Program-made: the position numbers and the translations under genes
The notes under the pieces: model-generated
What the model saw: only the letters and a program-made list of their open reading frames with translations
Told to the model about the DNA's origin: nothing
Databases searched by the model: none
DNA from: Tigriopus japonicus
Lineage: Eukaryota; Arthropoda; Copepoda; Harpacticoida; Harpacticidae
DNA: 64,000 bases
Reading direction: 5' to 3'
Assembly: GCA_010645155.1 (NCBI GenBank)
Contig: CM021322.1
Span: 7,847,876 to 7,911,875 of the forward strand
Shown here: piece by piece, positions 1 to 11,865 of the stretch
Layout: every line of letters starts with the position of its first letter
How positions within the stretch are numbered: position 1 is the first letter of the stretch

Positions 1-140
1 ATAGCGTTGTCAAAAAAGATATTTCTTTAATATCCGGCATTTTTTCAAATATCTAGAGCGTTTGATTATATAAATTTGAATATATATATTGGATATTTTG
101 TCATTTTTTTGCGAATATTTTTCCGGGCCCTATTTATCAG
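1..140 (-). repeat. Dispersed AT-rich repeat, reverse copy
   Basis: The stretch ends in a GGGCCC-type motif near 126-132. Read on the minus strand it resembles copies near 50293, 50787 and 52606, all of which start with GGGCC(C)GGAACTA-like sequence followed by TATATTTAAAAATATG-like DNA. The element is probably cut by the left window edge. No coding potential seen. Confidence 0.45.
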
Positions 141-315
141 TCAAGTAAAAGTGTTACTATTTAGTGATGTTTTCTGTTCCTTGCAATTTTAAAGCTTCCA
201 TTTTTCATCCAAAATCAAAAAGTTCAAATTTTTAATTTGACTTGTATTCAAGCACTTCTTGGCAAAGCACGTTTTATTTTCACTTTGCTCAAGTAGAAAA
301 ACGTTTTCGCTCATT

Positions 316-672
316 TCAAAACCATTGTCTAAAGACTTCATGAGAACGAGACTGTGGTTGAAAGTCTATAACAAACTCAGGTTTCTCCAAATCCGGCAGT
401 CCATGGATGAATTGGGGGTTCAACGGAAATCGATTACTTATGGGATGATCAACCGGTACACTTATTACTTCGACCCCCACCCATTTGTCGTCCGTTAGGC
501 GAACCATGATGACATTGGGCAACTTCATGAATACTCTTTTGTGACCATAGAAATCCCATAGTTTTTGAAACAGGACCCGTCTAAATTCGTGGCAACTGTA
601 GCAGACTGTCTCGTATAAAACGTCATCCGCCAAGAGTTTGAGTTGGTGATGAAATTGTGTGAAAGGCTCCAT
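316..672 (-). CDS. Hypothetical protein, paralogue of the 5.3-5.7 kb gene
   Basis: I do not recognise the family. The open frame gives 118 residues. The ATG at 672 lies directly behind a splice-acceptor-like stretch (ctctatatcag), so at least one upstream exon is likely. The best candidate (737-865) would extend the frame by only a few residues. The protein has no obvious signal peptide or membrane segment. Its middle, LTDDKWVGVEV at about residues 58-68, matches LLDDKWVTVDV in the gene at 5337-5687. The similarity continues through an (N/D)PQFI or DRQFI motif and a Phe-Val-Ile/Met tail, so the two are paralogues about 4.7 kb apart in the same orientation. A minus-strand AATAAA lies about 40 bases past the stop (273-278). 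Function unknown. Homology between two reading frames is the main support for real coding. Confidence 0.6.
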   Translation of the reverse strand: MEPFTQFHHQLKLLADDVLYETVCYSCHEFRRVLFQKLWDFYGHKRVFMKLPNVIMVRLTDDKWVGVEVISVPVDHPISNRFPLNPQFIHGLPDLEKPEFVIDFQPQSRSHEVFRQWF

Positions 673-736
673 TCTGATATAGAGAAAATGTTGGGTTATT
701 AAAATATTTTTTTAATGAAAAATATCCTTGACTTAC

Positions 737-865
737 CGCGTCATTTCCATCCAAGTAAAAACAATGTCCGAGGTGGAAGGATTGCTGATAAAATCGTCAT
801 TAATAAAGATGTCAAAGCATCATTTGCCAATGCTGGTGATTTGTCCCAGAACGGAATATTTTGAG
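737..865 (-). other. Possible 5' exon of the gene at 316-672
   Basis: On the minus strand this 129-base stretch sits between a strong acceptor (tttaatttcag) and a strong donor (GTAAGT). Splicing to the acceptor at 673 puts a late ATG of this exon in frame with the downstream ORF, adding MEMTR to the N-terminus. The same frame is open further upstream but runs into a TGA with no earlier ATG. Most of the exon would therefore be 5' untranslated. The splice sites are seen directly; their use is inferred. Confidence 0.35.
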
Positions 866-1439
866 CTGAAATTAAATTTAAGTTATCCTCATTCTTTTGG
901 GATCTATATATAAGTTCAAGTAATACAAAAGTATAATGCTTTATGAAATTCATGTTGAGAGATTATTTATGATCGGAGATAAGCGCAAATGCACATTTTG
1001 ATCTTATTAGTGTTTATTTGCAGGAGTTTGCGCTTTCTCATGACCCAAAAGTAACTCTTAACCAACCACAAATCGCTTTTTCCATCCAAAAACACATTTT
1101 TGACATTGGAGAACCACTCATTTGTATTAACCTTTCAAAATTTGATGTTTGCCAACTTTGAGTCTAAAATAGTCAAGGCATTCTGATCAACTTTTAACAC
1201 TGTCTGCATTAGTTCATTTCAAATAAAACCAGGCTTTTGAAGTGAAATCTTTGAGAAAAGCAAAAAAAGTTCCTGGAAAAGACTTAAGATTAAAACCCCA
1301 AGAAAGTAGTTTCAGGTTTAAATTATTTTAAACATTTCTCCTGTGCTGACTTGGTAATATATTACTAGATATAAATAGAAAAAATCTACATTTTAAAATC
1401 AATTCTAGTACAACGCTTGATAATTTGGGATCTTTTTAC

Positions 1440-2075
1440 ATTTTTTGCGCCTTTAAAAATTTGTTTAACTTTCATTTACACCTTTTTGCCACTTTTTAAT
1501 GCCTTCTTTGCTATTTTGGAAAGCCTTTTTTGCCACTTTCAAATGTATTTTGCCACTTATAAATGCCATTTTTGTCAGTTTTGAATGTACTTTTTGCCAG
1601 GTTTTATTGCACTTTTTGCCGGTATCAAATGAACTTTTTATTGCGTTAAATGACTTTTTGCCAGTTTTTAATGCAAATTTGCCAGTGTTCTATTATGCCT
1701 TTTTACTTTTAATGCACTTTCATGCCTGTTTCGATGCTCTTTTTGTCTGTTTNNNNNNNNNNNNNNNNNNNNNNNNNNNNNNNNNNNNNNNNNNNNNNNN
1801 NNNNNNNNNNNNNTGCAAATTTGCCAGTGTTCTATTATGCCTTTTTACTTTTAATGCACTATCATGCCTGTTTCAATGCTCTTTTTGTCTGTTTAAACGC
1901 ACTTTGTACCTTTTTTAATGCAGTTTTTGCTCCTGTTTTAAATGTTTTTTGCAAGGTTTGAATGCAGCTTTGCCAGTGTTTAATGCCTTTTTGCTTACTT
2001 TGATACACGTTTGACCAGTTTTGATGCACTTTTCGCCTGTTTCAATGCACTTTTTTGCCAGTTTTTATGCACCTT
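1440..2075 (+). repeat. Degenerate minisatellite with ~20-bp units around an assembly gap
   Basis: Units resembling TTTTTGCCAGTTTTAATGCA recur across about 630 bases. A higher-order repeat is visible: the 81 bases at 1672-1752 recur almost unchanged at 1814-1894, a period of 142 bases, with the run of Ns between them. The long reading frames here are by-products of a repeat unit without stops. Confidence 0.85.
1753..1813. other. Assembly gap (61 Ns)
   Basis: The Ns lie inside the minisatellite, between two nearly identical 81-base copies. A collapsed or unresolved tandem array is the likely cause. Confidence 0.98.
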
Positions 2076-4087
2076 TTACCCGTCTACCATATGTTGAAAT
2101 CAAAATCAGAAGTTGCCTTGTCTTTATTTTGACAGTTAAAGTTGTTCTCGTTTAAGGCGAAAGCTTAAAGAGCCATGTATTGTCTTTCACTTCAAGAGTC
2201 AAACAAAATAATTCACAAGGCTTGAGCAGCCATTTCATAATAGTCATGGAGACCCAGAGATGGATAAGTTTAAGAATATCTCTAATAGATGAATAACATG
2301 ATTTTACCTTAGAATGTAGTATTCTGGTCTTCTCTTGCACCTAGATTTATTCGTTGTAAGCACATTCTTAACTAATACACCAGAACCTGAGATTGATACG
2401 ATAAGTTATCATTCAATACCTGCATTTTTATTTGATAAGGAAGGTTTTACTTTGTCAACATTCCGGAAAATTAATGACGTCCAAAAAATAACTCTACATG
2501 CCAGCAAGCAGTATCTATCAAACGGATAAGATGTTAGAAAATTAATTGTATTTGTCGTGTTTATGGGAGTGATTACCGAATCATTTTACGGACCTGCTGC
2601 CGTTAGCAGTGTAGGCTTGCCAAAAAAATCTCAGTTTTCAAGGGTCAGATTTTCGAAAAATGTTGCATTTATGGGCAATGGCATGGTTAATGTATGTTGA
2701 AAAGTATTGCAAAGTAATTTGAAAACAAATGGAGAAATTGGAAGCCTTCAATTAAACACATTATTTTTTTTGTGGATTTAGTTGCCCCAGGAACCGATCT
2801 CCTCTGGCCACCTTGTTATTCAAAGTCGGGCATTCCTAATTTCAAAGTTCGGAAGAACCCTCTCAAAATATGTTACGAAATTTTAGATAAAAGCAACGAA
2901 ACAAACTTTTTTGCAGCAACAATGTCAAGAATTGCTATTTTAACTTCAAGTTGTGCAGATAAGAAAGGCATTGTTGCAATCACCAGGCCTAAACCTTTGT
3001 TTTAGTTACCTCGCACACTCATCAGAACCACAGGTCTTCCGAACTTTTTTCCCGCTAAAAATGATGACGTCACTAGTAAATGCTGCAATTGGCCAGATTC
3101 CGCATAGATTAAGTTCGAAGGAAAGCTCGTCCGTTTCTCAAGGCCATTTGCCGAGGCGAAATATTTTTTCTTGGCTTTCAAACCCAATTTTCATTATTTG
3201 CCATTGCTTCTAAAAAATTTGATCGACAAGTTGCAACGTATTCATGTGCAATCAGTTGATTAAAATCAGAATAAGAACTACTCTTCCCAGGTTGCACCTG
3301 ATCACCGCAAAAATTTTGCAGCCATTTTGTGTTTGTCAATTGAAGGATAGTTTGTTTGCTTAAGGTGCTTTTTGAGAATTATCAAAGCTTGAGTTATTTA
3401 TGGAGACAATGGATGAGTTGTTGAGGATATCAAGAAGCATCGTGAAGCAAACTGCATTTTGTTGTAATGAAGCATACACTTGAAAAATAAGCTAATTATT
3501 CTCAAAACGTAGCTTTTGAAACAAAACACTTATGTTCCAAATCAATTTGCCTCATTTTGCGGGACCATACACCTTGGTGCACTCAACAACTCACTAGAGC
3601 TTCCTGGATTAAGGATTAATCATTATGGATTAATCCGAACTAATCCGTTAGAATCGATTAATTTTAAAATGAACAAAAAACCAATAAAACCGAAGTTTTT
3701 TGGTTTAGTTTTATCGAAATCATTGAAAATATCTTTTAACATTGTTGTTTTTACAATAGATTGACGAAACTTAAAAATGAAAAAATTAAATGACGCTTAA
3801 ATATAACTGTACTGTGTCTTTGTAATTAAGATTTGAGACAAACTCCAAATAGCATAAACTTTTCTGAAAAGACTTTAGAAATTACCTATGTCAATTGTTT
3901 TTGAAAGCATGATGTCTCCATCGTATCCTTGGACAATTCAGAAAGATTTATTAATGTATCTAACAAATAATTATTCATTAAGCTACAATTAAGAATGGAA
4001 CAACATAAATGCTTCATCAATTTGGGTGACTACTTTTCCGAATTTAGTGGCCAGTTTTGCTATATTTTGGTAACTTTTCGTGTGTAT
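2076..4087. other. Gene-free stretch
   Basis: I see no supported gene. Short open frames lack splice sites in phase and resemble nothing I recognise. A small cluster of GGATTA/TAATCC words lies at about 3603-3660. Confidence 0.5.
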
Positions 4088-4250
4088 GTGCCATTTTATT
4101 TGCCATTTCTTGTTTTATTAGCCGTTTTATATGCCATTTTGGACGTGTTTATTTGCCATTTTGGACGCGTTTATTTGCCATTTTAGACGCGTTTATTTGC
4201 CATTTTGGACGCGTTTATTTGCCATTTTGGACGCGTTATTTGCCATTTTT
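4088..4250 (+). repeat. Minisatellite, 22-bp unit
   Basis: The unit GCCATTTTGGACGCGTTTAT(TT) repeats in tandem. It is most regular from about 4130 to 4245 and degenerate before that. All three frames stay partly open because the unit carries few stops; it is not taken as coding. Confidence 0.9.
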
Positions 4251-5336
4251 TGGGCCTAAAAAGCGTGTTTTATTTGCTTGAAATCTGCACCCCTAGTAAT
4301 AGTATCGTTGAAAGGTTTGGTATTACTCTTGAAGGGTTTAATCATTTCTTCCAAGATTCTAAAGTAAAGCTTCAAAATTCGCCACTAGATGGAGGCAAAA
4401 CATGAGCAAAGTCTATTGATTTTAGAGCCATCCTTGACTGAATTGGATCTTGATTTTTTTCATATTTTGAGTCCATTTGAGCTTAGTATTTTTACCACAA
4501 GGTGGCACAGCTTGCTACCTTTTCTCTTCAATTCAAGCTTCAATTAGCTTCCTGGAGTTGTTCATTTTGAGAATATATTTCAAATTGTGTGAAAGTCATC
4601 AAGGTGACAAAAATGCCAGGTCTCTTTACAATGGCCTATTTCTTTGATGAGGATTAGTAAGAACGCTCTCTGCCTTCTGAAATTCTATCAAAGGAAGTAT
4701 TTGCACAAGAATGTTAAATGTCACTTGGGTTTGTAAAATTATCGCATACGCAATATTTACCGTAAAGGTTGAATTGCATCATCACATTCATGAATGGTGA
4801 TAAAAAACGGAGTGTTGACTTGTTAAATATGACACAAAAAAGGTACTCTTGATTTTTTTAACTTTTCGTGATGTTACTCCTCTTGGCTTCGTATTTCAAT
4901 TTTCTAATCAAAAGAGAATTCATTTTGAAGGCATTTTTGTTGTATTAAATTTATATTTATACTTTTTTTTATTGTTGTTTTTAAACATTATTGTACGTGG
5001 TCTTTCAGGATTGTATTTTACTGACCGGAGAGGTTTCCTCTTTGTTTATTTTGTGTTCCAATCGAACCACTTGAATAATAGTGACATACCGTAGTTAAAT
5101 AAAAGTAATTAAAATTTGAATAATTCCCTTTTGCAATAAGGAGAGAGCAAGCATAAAATATGAACATAAAATAAGTGATAAAATAACTTTTTATTGAAGT
5201 GTTACATTTTCCTAATGTTTTGACATTAAAGTACAATTGTTTTCATTTCTGAAAAATCACATACAATCAAACTTGGTGCACCGTAGCTTTAGAACTTCAA
5301 TGAATAAATACTTGAAAAAGTGCATTTTCCACGGTT
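4251..5336. other. Gene-free stretch
   Basis: AT-rich sequence with no supported gene. A minus-strand AATAAA at 5190-5195 may serve the gene at 5337-5687. Confidence 0.5.
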
Positions 5337-5687
5337 TTAGGAGCAAATATGAACTACTCCACATTTTTTTAACTTTGGACAAAATATCATCACGAACCAA
5401 TGGTTGCCAGGGTTATCCGAATCTCTTTGAAGTTCAATGAATTGTCGATCAAGAGGAATATCGAATTGCTTTGGGAGTGAGTCAAAGTGACCCACAACCA
5501 CGTCAACTGTCACCCATTTGTCATCCAATAGAAACACTTTGAGCATATTGGGGTCGTCATCGTAGAATTTGGTCTTCGCATAAATAGCTTTGAGGTTTTG
5601 GTGCACGTCTTGGGAATGATTTTCAGATTCCAACAATTCATTGGCGAGAGACAAAAGTTGTTTTCGAAAGTCATCCAATTTCACCAT
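5337..5687 (-). CDS. Hypothetical protein, paralogue of the 0.3-0.7 kb gene
   Basis: The chosen ATG at 5687 gives 116 residues and lies one base behind a pyrimidine-rich acceptor (ctttcttgcttatag). This is the same arrangement as in the paralogue at 316-672, so an untranslated or short upstream exon is expected. The frame stays open further upstream, but that part falls on the intron side of the acceptor and is not counted. Shared features are the LLDDKWVTVDV core, a hydrophobic (F/D)DIPLDRQFIEL region and a Phe-Val-Met-Ile tail. The N-terminal part (residues 1-40) looks helical. A minus-strand AATAAA lies about 140 bases past the stop. Family and function unknown. Confidence 0.6.
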   Translation of the reverse strand: MVKLDDFRKQLLSLANELLESENHSQDVHQNLKAIYAKTKFYDDDPNMLKVFLLDDKWVTVDVVVGHFDSLPKQFDIPLDRQFIELQRDSDNPGNHWFVMIFCPKLKKCGVVHICS

Positions 5688-7404
5688 TCTATAAGCAAGA
5701 AAGATGAGCGAAAATACTACATCATTAAGCAAAAAATTGCCAATTGAACATCTGATCAAGAGTTTGGAACAGTAACTTGAGTCTTAAATAGAATCAAGTT
5801 ATCCGTACTTTCAAAAGACACGACGGGTTTTACCTTTGATTCTTAATGATTGTTCAAGAAGCACTGAAATTCCTGGAGTGGGAGGCTAGGGAAAATAATC
5901 ATGAATTCATTCCAGCAGGATCAAATCAATTACATTTCTCTGCATATGAAACCTTGCTTGTGTTGGGTAGACTAGAGCAGAGTACGATCATAAAGTGCGC
6001 CATCTAATGGATTTCATGCGGCAACAGCTCGCCGTTCCCATGATACATATATTTTTAACGATCGCAATGGTCATTCATCAGTTTTGGACAAACTAAAGTG
6101 CCTCAAATGTTGACTGAGTATTGTTAATGGACCTGCGGTGTTTTTTTTGGTTGAAATTATTGTATAGTAGAAGGCTATCTAGAAGCCTACAAGAAGCATG
6201 AGAGAAGCATATGAGGGAAAGTAGAGATAACCACGCTCGATCAAGTCTTACTACATAAGCAATATAACTTGATTAAGCATGGCGTTTTTACTCCATCTCA
6301 AATGCTTCTACTAAGTTTCTTCTATGCTTCTAGATTTATTTCTTCTATACTTCAAAGCTACTTCAACAACTGACCTAAAAGCTGCAGTTGGACAAGTTCA
6401 GAAAGGGACTCTTGAAAAAAACGGCTTCAGGTGGGGGTCAGCTTTAAAAAACAAAATTTTGAAAAAGTGTGATTTTTAGCAATCCGTATCATGTATGTGA
6501 TAGTAATAGGTAATTAGATAAGTGGCGATGAAAGTACCTTTTACAAAAAGAAAGAGAGAGACTTTGTTGGATAGTCAGGAGGTGTGAGAATGGAGCAAGC
6601 ATGAGTAGCCTACAATCTGTCCTTATCCATTTTAACCCAAGAATCCCTAACTGAATTTGGCCAACCACACTTAGCACTTGATTTAATCCTACTGAAAATC
6701 AAAATTCTCATGGCTTCTCTCCTCCTCCAGAAAATTCAGGGTTTCTTGTAATGGCCAAAACCTTGCGAAGTTTACTTCTTTTGCAAATGAGACCTTGACA
6801 TTTTTGAAAAAATATCGGTTTTGAAATATCAGCTCACTAAAATGTTGGAGTGAAAACTTTACCTTCTTAAAGCTATGTTCAGAAGAGATGATGAAATTAA
6901 TAATAATGCCCTTTTGTTGTAGTTTTAAGACAGTGTTAGAAGAAATTTGAAAGATGAATTTTGTACACTTGTGTTATCTTAGTCAGTTGGTTTCATTTTC
7001 GATAAAACCCTCTTCTGGCTAAGAGCACTTGGGATCACTAGCTTCACTTACTGGCGTGCATCATTTTTGGGTAAAGCATCGTCCATGGCCTTGGTAATAA
7101 ACCCGAATATTTTGTGTGTTGAGGATAGTCAAATTTCCAGCAAAGAAACGCAAATCGGTCTCCAGCGCAATCCAAACCTCATTCACGGAATGTTTTACTG
7201 AAAGTGAAAAAGCAAAAGAAGTTTCATTACAATTTTTACGGATATATAACCGATACAGGGAATGAAATTCCATGAAAATGAAAAATATTTTTTTATATAC
7301 TTTAGTCCAAGTGGGTTCATTCATTTTAACAAAAACATTGGTAAGCGAGAAAGTTCGAATTTGGCGCCCGAAAGTGTTCCTGAACCACAAACGAAGCTCT
7401 AGAC
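5688..7404. other. Gene-free stretch with dispersed repeats
   Basis: No supported gene. About 5994-6060 (GTGCGCCATCTAATGG and onwards) resembles sequence near 27768-27830 and, inverted, near 28200-28243. About 6610-6665 carries a CCCAAGAATCCCTAACTGAA-like piece also found in the arms of the hairpin at 21499-21792 in a mitoguardin intron. Confidence 0.5.
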
Positions 7405-7653
7405 CAGGGGTCGGCAACCGTTGGGCCGCGGCCCAAATGTGGGCCCAAGGATGGAGGTTGGTGGGCCCAAGAGCTATGGCGAAAGTCCAAAATAATGGGC
7501 CCGAGAGCCATCTATAGCATTGTCCTCATGGGCCCAAAGCTCTTTGATTGCTAATTTGTGGGCCCCTGAACCTAGCAATGCCTGTGTGGTGGGCCCCTGA
7601 CAACACGAATCAAATTTCGTGGGCCTTGACCCAAAAATGGTTGCTGACCCCTG
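7405..7653. mobile_element. hAT MITE, CAGGGGTCGGCAACC family, copy 1
   Basis: The 249-base element starts CAGGGGTCGGCAACC and ends GGTTGCTGACCCCTG. It is flanked by an exact 8-bp duplication, CTCTAGAC, at 7397-7404 and 7654-7661. CAGGG-type ends with 8-bp duplications are typical of hAT elements. The interior is GC-rich with repeated GTGGGCCC-like words and has no transposase frame. A second copy is at 48018-48215. Confidence 0.93.
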
Positions 7654-7785
7654 CTCTAGACTTTTCACTTATATACAGCGTGCGAGACCAAAACACGAAC
7701 CCAGAGCGTGAGCCGTGTTGTTCAAGAACTACAACGGGTGATAGGTTAATCCTCATCAGGCCTCTGCACGAATGCAGCGCCTGCT

Positions 7786-8080
7786 TTATTTTTCAAAGTG
7801 ACCTCCGTTAGCAGCAACCATGGCCTCAAGGCGGCCTCTCAAGGCCATGCACACCTTAAGGGCATGAGTCTCAGGCATGACGGCCCACTCCCTCTCCTCA
7901 GAAGGCCTTCAGGGCGTCCACACTCCTGTGGGGGACAGCAAAGGCATTGCTCTCCACACAACCCCAAATGCTGTAGTTGCAGGGAGCACAGTCAGGGGAT
8001 GATGGAGGCCAGAATATGATTGACCAGAAATCAGAGAGGCTGCTCTTGCACCACTGCGGCACAACCTTTGCCATGTGTTC
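7786..8080 (-). pseudogene. Mariner-type transposase relic, C-terminal part
   Basis: Read on the minus strand, the frame contains WPPSSPDCAPCNYSIWG, the third catalytic-aspartate region of mariner transposases. After a frame change it ends in the typical C-terminus with LRGRLEAMVAANGGHFE, stop at 7786-7788. The catalytic DE/QD regions and the N-terminal DNA-binding part are missing, and at least one frameshift and stop separate the pieces. It is a decayed fragment with no function expected. Its low-coordinate end abuts the hAT MITE at 7405-7653. Confidence 0.85.
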
Positions 8081-8179
8081 AAAGTGTAAGTACTTGAGTT
8101 TAGGTATGATGTTATTAGAAAGAATCAAAGCAAAAAAAGGTTTAAGAATCAATAATGCATAGTAACTATGAAGAAAAAT

Positions 8180-8430
8180 TAATATTTAAATATAAGTTGT
8201 AATTAATTACATATGAAAATAGTTTTAATTAATTGCATTTTGTTTTATTACTTTTGAGACCAAAATAATTGTAACTGTCGTAATATACATTTTATCGCAG
8301 TCAATTTCAAGATATTGCAGTTGTAATTAATAGCAGTTGAAAGACGAAACTGCTTGTTTTTTTAAATGTATACTTTTGAGACCAAAGTAATTGTAAGTGC
8401 AATCAATTATATTTTATGATTAATTGACCC
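8180..8430. repeat. AT-rich element with internal direct repeats
   Basis: The phrase CTTTTGAGACCAAARTAATT occurs twice (about 8251 and 8369), with several TAATTAATT words between and around. It is probably a short transposon remnant; I could not define ends. Confidence 0.4.
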
Positions 8431-9399
8431 AAGCCTGCTATCAGTTCACCTTCCGTTCTGAGATTTCTGACACTTTTGGGCATTTTTAGCATTCTTGGTC
8501 AACATTCTGGACAGATTAGACTCCTTATTTGTATTTCAATAGAACTAGTCGAATCGAACTGGACTCTACCCGAAACCAAAACCGAAGGGAGTTGACATTT
8601 TGGATTACATAATGCAGATAAGTGCTCTACAATTTTTATGACAATTATCAACTTTTAGTAAGATTCTTTAGGTTAACCGAACAAAGTCACAAGCTGTTAC
8701 ATTTTATCGAAATAAAAGTATTTTCGAGTTACATTATTATTTGTCACCCATTTGGTGCTTTTTTAAACGGTTCTTTAATTTTTTTTAAAAAAGGGGATGC
8801 AAATTGTGACCAAAAAGAAAGTTGTAATTTAGAATAAAAAAGCAAGACCTTTGAGAAATGTTAAAGATTGAAAAGATAAACAAACACCTCTTACCTTCAA
8901 ACGAGGAACTACTTTACTACTAACATATAATCAAACCTTTGACAAATTCCTTAATCTAGAGATATACATTCTGATAAACTTATTTTGATAAGAGAAGGTG
9001 TTCATTCCATCAATATTTATGAATAATTCTTTAGATTATTCTACAACATGAAGGAACATTTGAAATGTGCACATTCCTTAAATTTTTGTTAATTTGATCT
9101 TCAGCACTAATGTTCCATGTGCTATTTAGACAAAAAGCATTGAAATATATTTTTCAGAACATGTTGGAGTCAAATTTTGAAAAAAAGATGTTTCTATTGT
9201 GTGAACGTTAAAAAGTAGATGAGCACTTTTTGTCTTCTTAAATCGGACCCTTAAACACTCAAATGGACTTGTAAATAATAATACAAAAACTTTTTTATCT
9301 CAAAAAGTAACGTAACATTAACAAGAACCAGCAAAAAATGTCAGGAAGTTTATTTCAATTTCAGCTAAGGAAACACTAGATGCAAAGCTAATTGGTAAC
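8431..9399. other. Gene-free stretch
   Basis: No supported gene. A minus-strand AATAAA at 9349-9354 lies about 46 bases past the stop of the gene at 9400-9906. Confidence 0.5.
9349..9354 (-). promoter_or_regulatory. Poly(A) signal AATAAA
   Basis: Lies about 46 bases downstream of the stop of the three-exon gene at 9400-9906. Confidence 0.55.
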
Positions 9400-9906
9400 T
9401 CAAATCACTCGATTAAGGTTCCATTTGGTCATTGGATCAGCATGGATCAAGGAATGTGGAACAAATTTTGCATATATAACAACACCCCTGGGCACAAATT
9501 TCTGGACTGAACGTTGATTTGATCCTGGTTTGGAATCGATCTTTGGTGCTTCTTGACTCATTGGAACCATACTCAATTTCTTGAGGAAATCAGATTGAAG
9601 TGAACTGGAACAAGAACAATAATGTTAAAGAATAAAAAAAAAATTGGTGATTTTTATCGCTTACTTGACATAAACAGGCTTGAACGCCCCGCTGATATAA
9701 TCTGTATTTTCAAATAAGGACGCTGCAAAAGAGGATAGTAAATTTTTGTATTTATGCTTGAATCGAATTGGCAAATGTGACTTACCGAGTTTTGGAACAG
9801 GTCTTCGTTGGTTCGTAAGATGGGACTTTGTTTGCTCTTGTTCCACTTTCATATCTGCTAAAAGTTGGCTGGTGAGAAGGATGTTATAAAGTGTGGGTAG
9901 AATCAT
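9400..9906 (-). CDS. Hypothetical protein, three exons
   Basis: Family not recognised. Coding exons are 9786-9906, 9665-9722 and 9400-9604. All four splice borders are GT/AG and the phases agree (1, then 2), giving 127 residues with stop at 9400-9402. Introns are about 60 bases, short as in many invertebrate genes. The first 20 residues (MILPTLYNILLTSQLLADMK) are mildly hydrophobic and could be a weak signal or helical anchor. The rest is basic and polar, with motifs such as FENTDYISGAFKPVYV at the exon 2 end. A minus-strand AATAAA follows about 46 bases past the stop. Clean phase agreement over three exons plus the poly(A) signal makes this likely a real small gene. Intron 1 has no in-frame stop, so a retained-intron form is possible. 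Confidence 0.65.
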
Positions 9907-10234
9907 GGCTTTTGTCGGAATGGTTCCATGGAAGAGGAACTCTAGGCTTATATAGGAGATTAAATGATTAAACAGTAGAGACCTTTGGCTTATACTTCAA
10001 CCTATTCCTCTTCATTTGGACCTCGAAGCAAGTAAGGGTTGAATGCCTTCATTGTACTTTATCATGTTAATTGAGAGAGTATGGAAAAAATAAACAGAGA
10101 AAAAGGCTAAAGCAAAAGTTAATGAAGAATGCCAAAGGATGCTGTAAGTGCACAATTTCGTGTGGATTATAATCTGGGACGCAAAAAAGCGATTCAAAGA
10201 AAATCGACATTCATTTGACCTCGATGGTTATTAC

Positions 10235-10659
10235 TAGGGTTAGGACAAAGTTGCAAAACGCAACTTGCAACTTTTACGCCGTTTCAGTCAAACGCTGTAA
10301 CTTCTCGTTTTTTCGCAATAAACAGCAACTTTTGGGATTTTTTTTGTCTCGATCACTTAAATCCTGATGGAAATGGTTCGAATTGTATTTCTTAAAAGCA
10401 TTTAAGAGATTTTTTTCAAATATTTGACCTCTTTTTATTTCAAAAATAATTTGCGCAAAGAAAAACTGTGTTCTTAGGGAAGTCCAAGATTTTAAAGAAA
10501 CCTCAAATTTATATTTTGCCCAAAATTGAGACTCTAATTTGGACAAATTTGATATTTTGACGTCAAAATGTGACATTCTGAGGCCAACAAATAGCAAAAT
10601 TTTGTGCAACTTTTTGCACAAACTTCAGGTCTACAAACAACAACCTTATCCTAGCCCTA
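10235..10659. mobile_element. hAT-like element, TAGGGYTMGGAC family, copy 1
   Basis: Left end TAGGGTTAGGACAAAGTTGC and right end (reverse complement) TAGGGCTAGGATAAGGTTG form terminal inverted repeats. The flanks are GTTATTAC and GCTATCAC, a plausible 8-bp duplication with two mismatches. The interior repeats (R)CAACTTTTNG-like words and carries no transposase. Related copies are near 29.5-29.95, 34.4-34.8 and 62.65-62.81 kb. Confidence 0.75.
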
Positions 10660-11802
10660 GCTATCACATCAATCAATTCTACTTGTGGGGCCTTTTTTTT
10701 TGTTCTCAAATTGAAAAACTTGCCTCTTTAACAACCTTTGTTTATAAAGCAAAGTTGAGCTTTAATCTCAGAGATGAGGTGACATCCAGCACCATCTTGT
10801 GTTAAAAACAGTTTTGGTGCTTAAGCTGAATCTTTGGTTCTAAGTTATGATCACTTGAACCCGGATTTGGACTTTAAATAATTATTAAGTAATTTTTGCA
10901 AATTGTGACGAAATTAGATTATTTTGGGCGTTTGGTAGAAATTTTCAATTTCTCCTTTAAGAACTGAGTTAAATTGACCTTTTCATATTTTTACTTGATG
11001 GCCTTTTTCTGAGATTTTTTAACCAATACACGTAATAGATAACGTGCAATTGCTTAAATGAGTTAGAATCCGTTTAGGATATATGAGGATAGGATGAGGA
11101 ATTGAAACTTGAACTTGGGATTTGAATACTCATTTGCATGAAATGACAGTTGCAGGATATTGTGGCTCTTCTTTTCTATAATCAAATTTTATTTTCCTAG
11201 CAAACGTTGAAAAAAACTGTCATCAAATGTAACACTTTTTTGTTTTTTAACCCACATTTATGCTTTCCAGAAGTACTTTTGACAAAGCAGGCTTTGAAAA
11301 AAAATAAAAAAAGTGAATGTTATGATATTACAGAAACTTCTCTTAATGCAGATTTGACAATCAACGGTGTTTGGCAACTCACGATAAAGATATCTTCAGC
11401 ATTCTGTCACCCCTAAAATAGCTAGTCAGGCCAAGAGGCAAAATAAATTGTGATTTTCCTCCCAATAAATAGTAACCCACAACTGAATGCAAAAATAGAT
11501 GTTTTAAACAACATTGCACAAGTTTGCTCTTTCTTTGAACACATTTCAAAAAGTTTTCATTGGTTCACTAAACTTTTCTGTGCTGGCCAGAATCGTGAGT
11601 CTACTGTTATTTAGAATATATTTTTATTTATTACTTAAAAAACGGATATCGCACCTTGGTTTCAGCCCAATTGGTAAAGCTCCATTTTTGCCTCAATCAT
11701 GCACTTTTCAACTTTTTATTGCCATTTTCAAGTGTCCAAACCCAAAAGCTTCATGAGTCCCTCTCCTGACTAACAGCACACATCGCGTACAATAAAGATA
11801 TA
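10660..11802. other. Gene-free stretch
   Basis: No supported gene or defined repeat seen. Confidence 0.45.
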
Positions 11803-11808
11803 TTTATT
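11803..11808 (-). promoter_or_regulatory. Poly(A) signal AATAAA
   Basis: Lies about 58 bases past the stop of the zinc-finger/CaaX gene. Confidence 0.6.
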
Positions 11809-11865
11809 CCAAACAAGATGATATCGAGTTCAAATCGACAGATTATAGGATGCCGTGGGAAGGCA

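Noticed and set aside
1499..1961. Long plus-strand frames across the N gap
   Set aside because: They translate a minisatellite unit without stops and run through Ns. Repeat structure explains the openness.
10274..10621. 115-codon minus-strand frame
   Set aside because: It lies wholly inside the non-autonomous hAT-like element 10235-10659, and related copies do not keep the frame.
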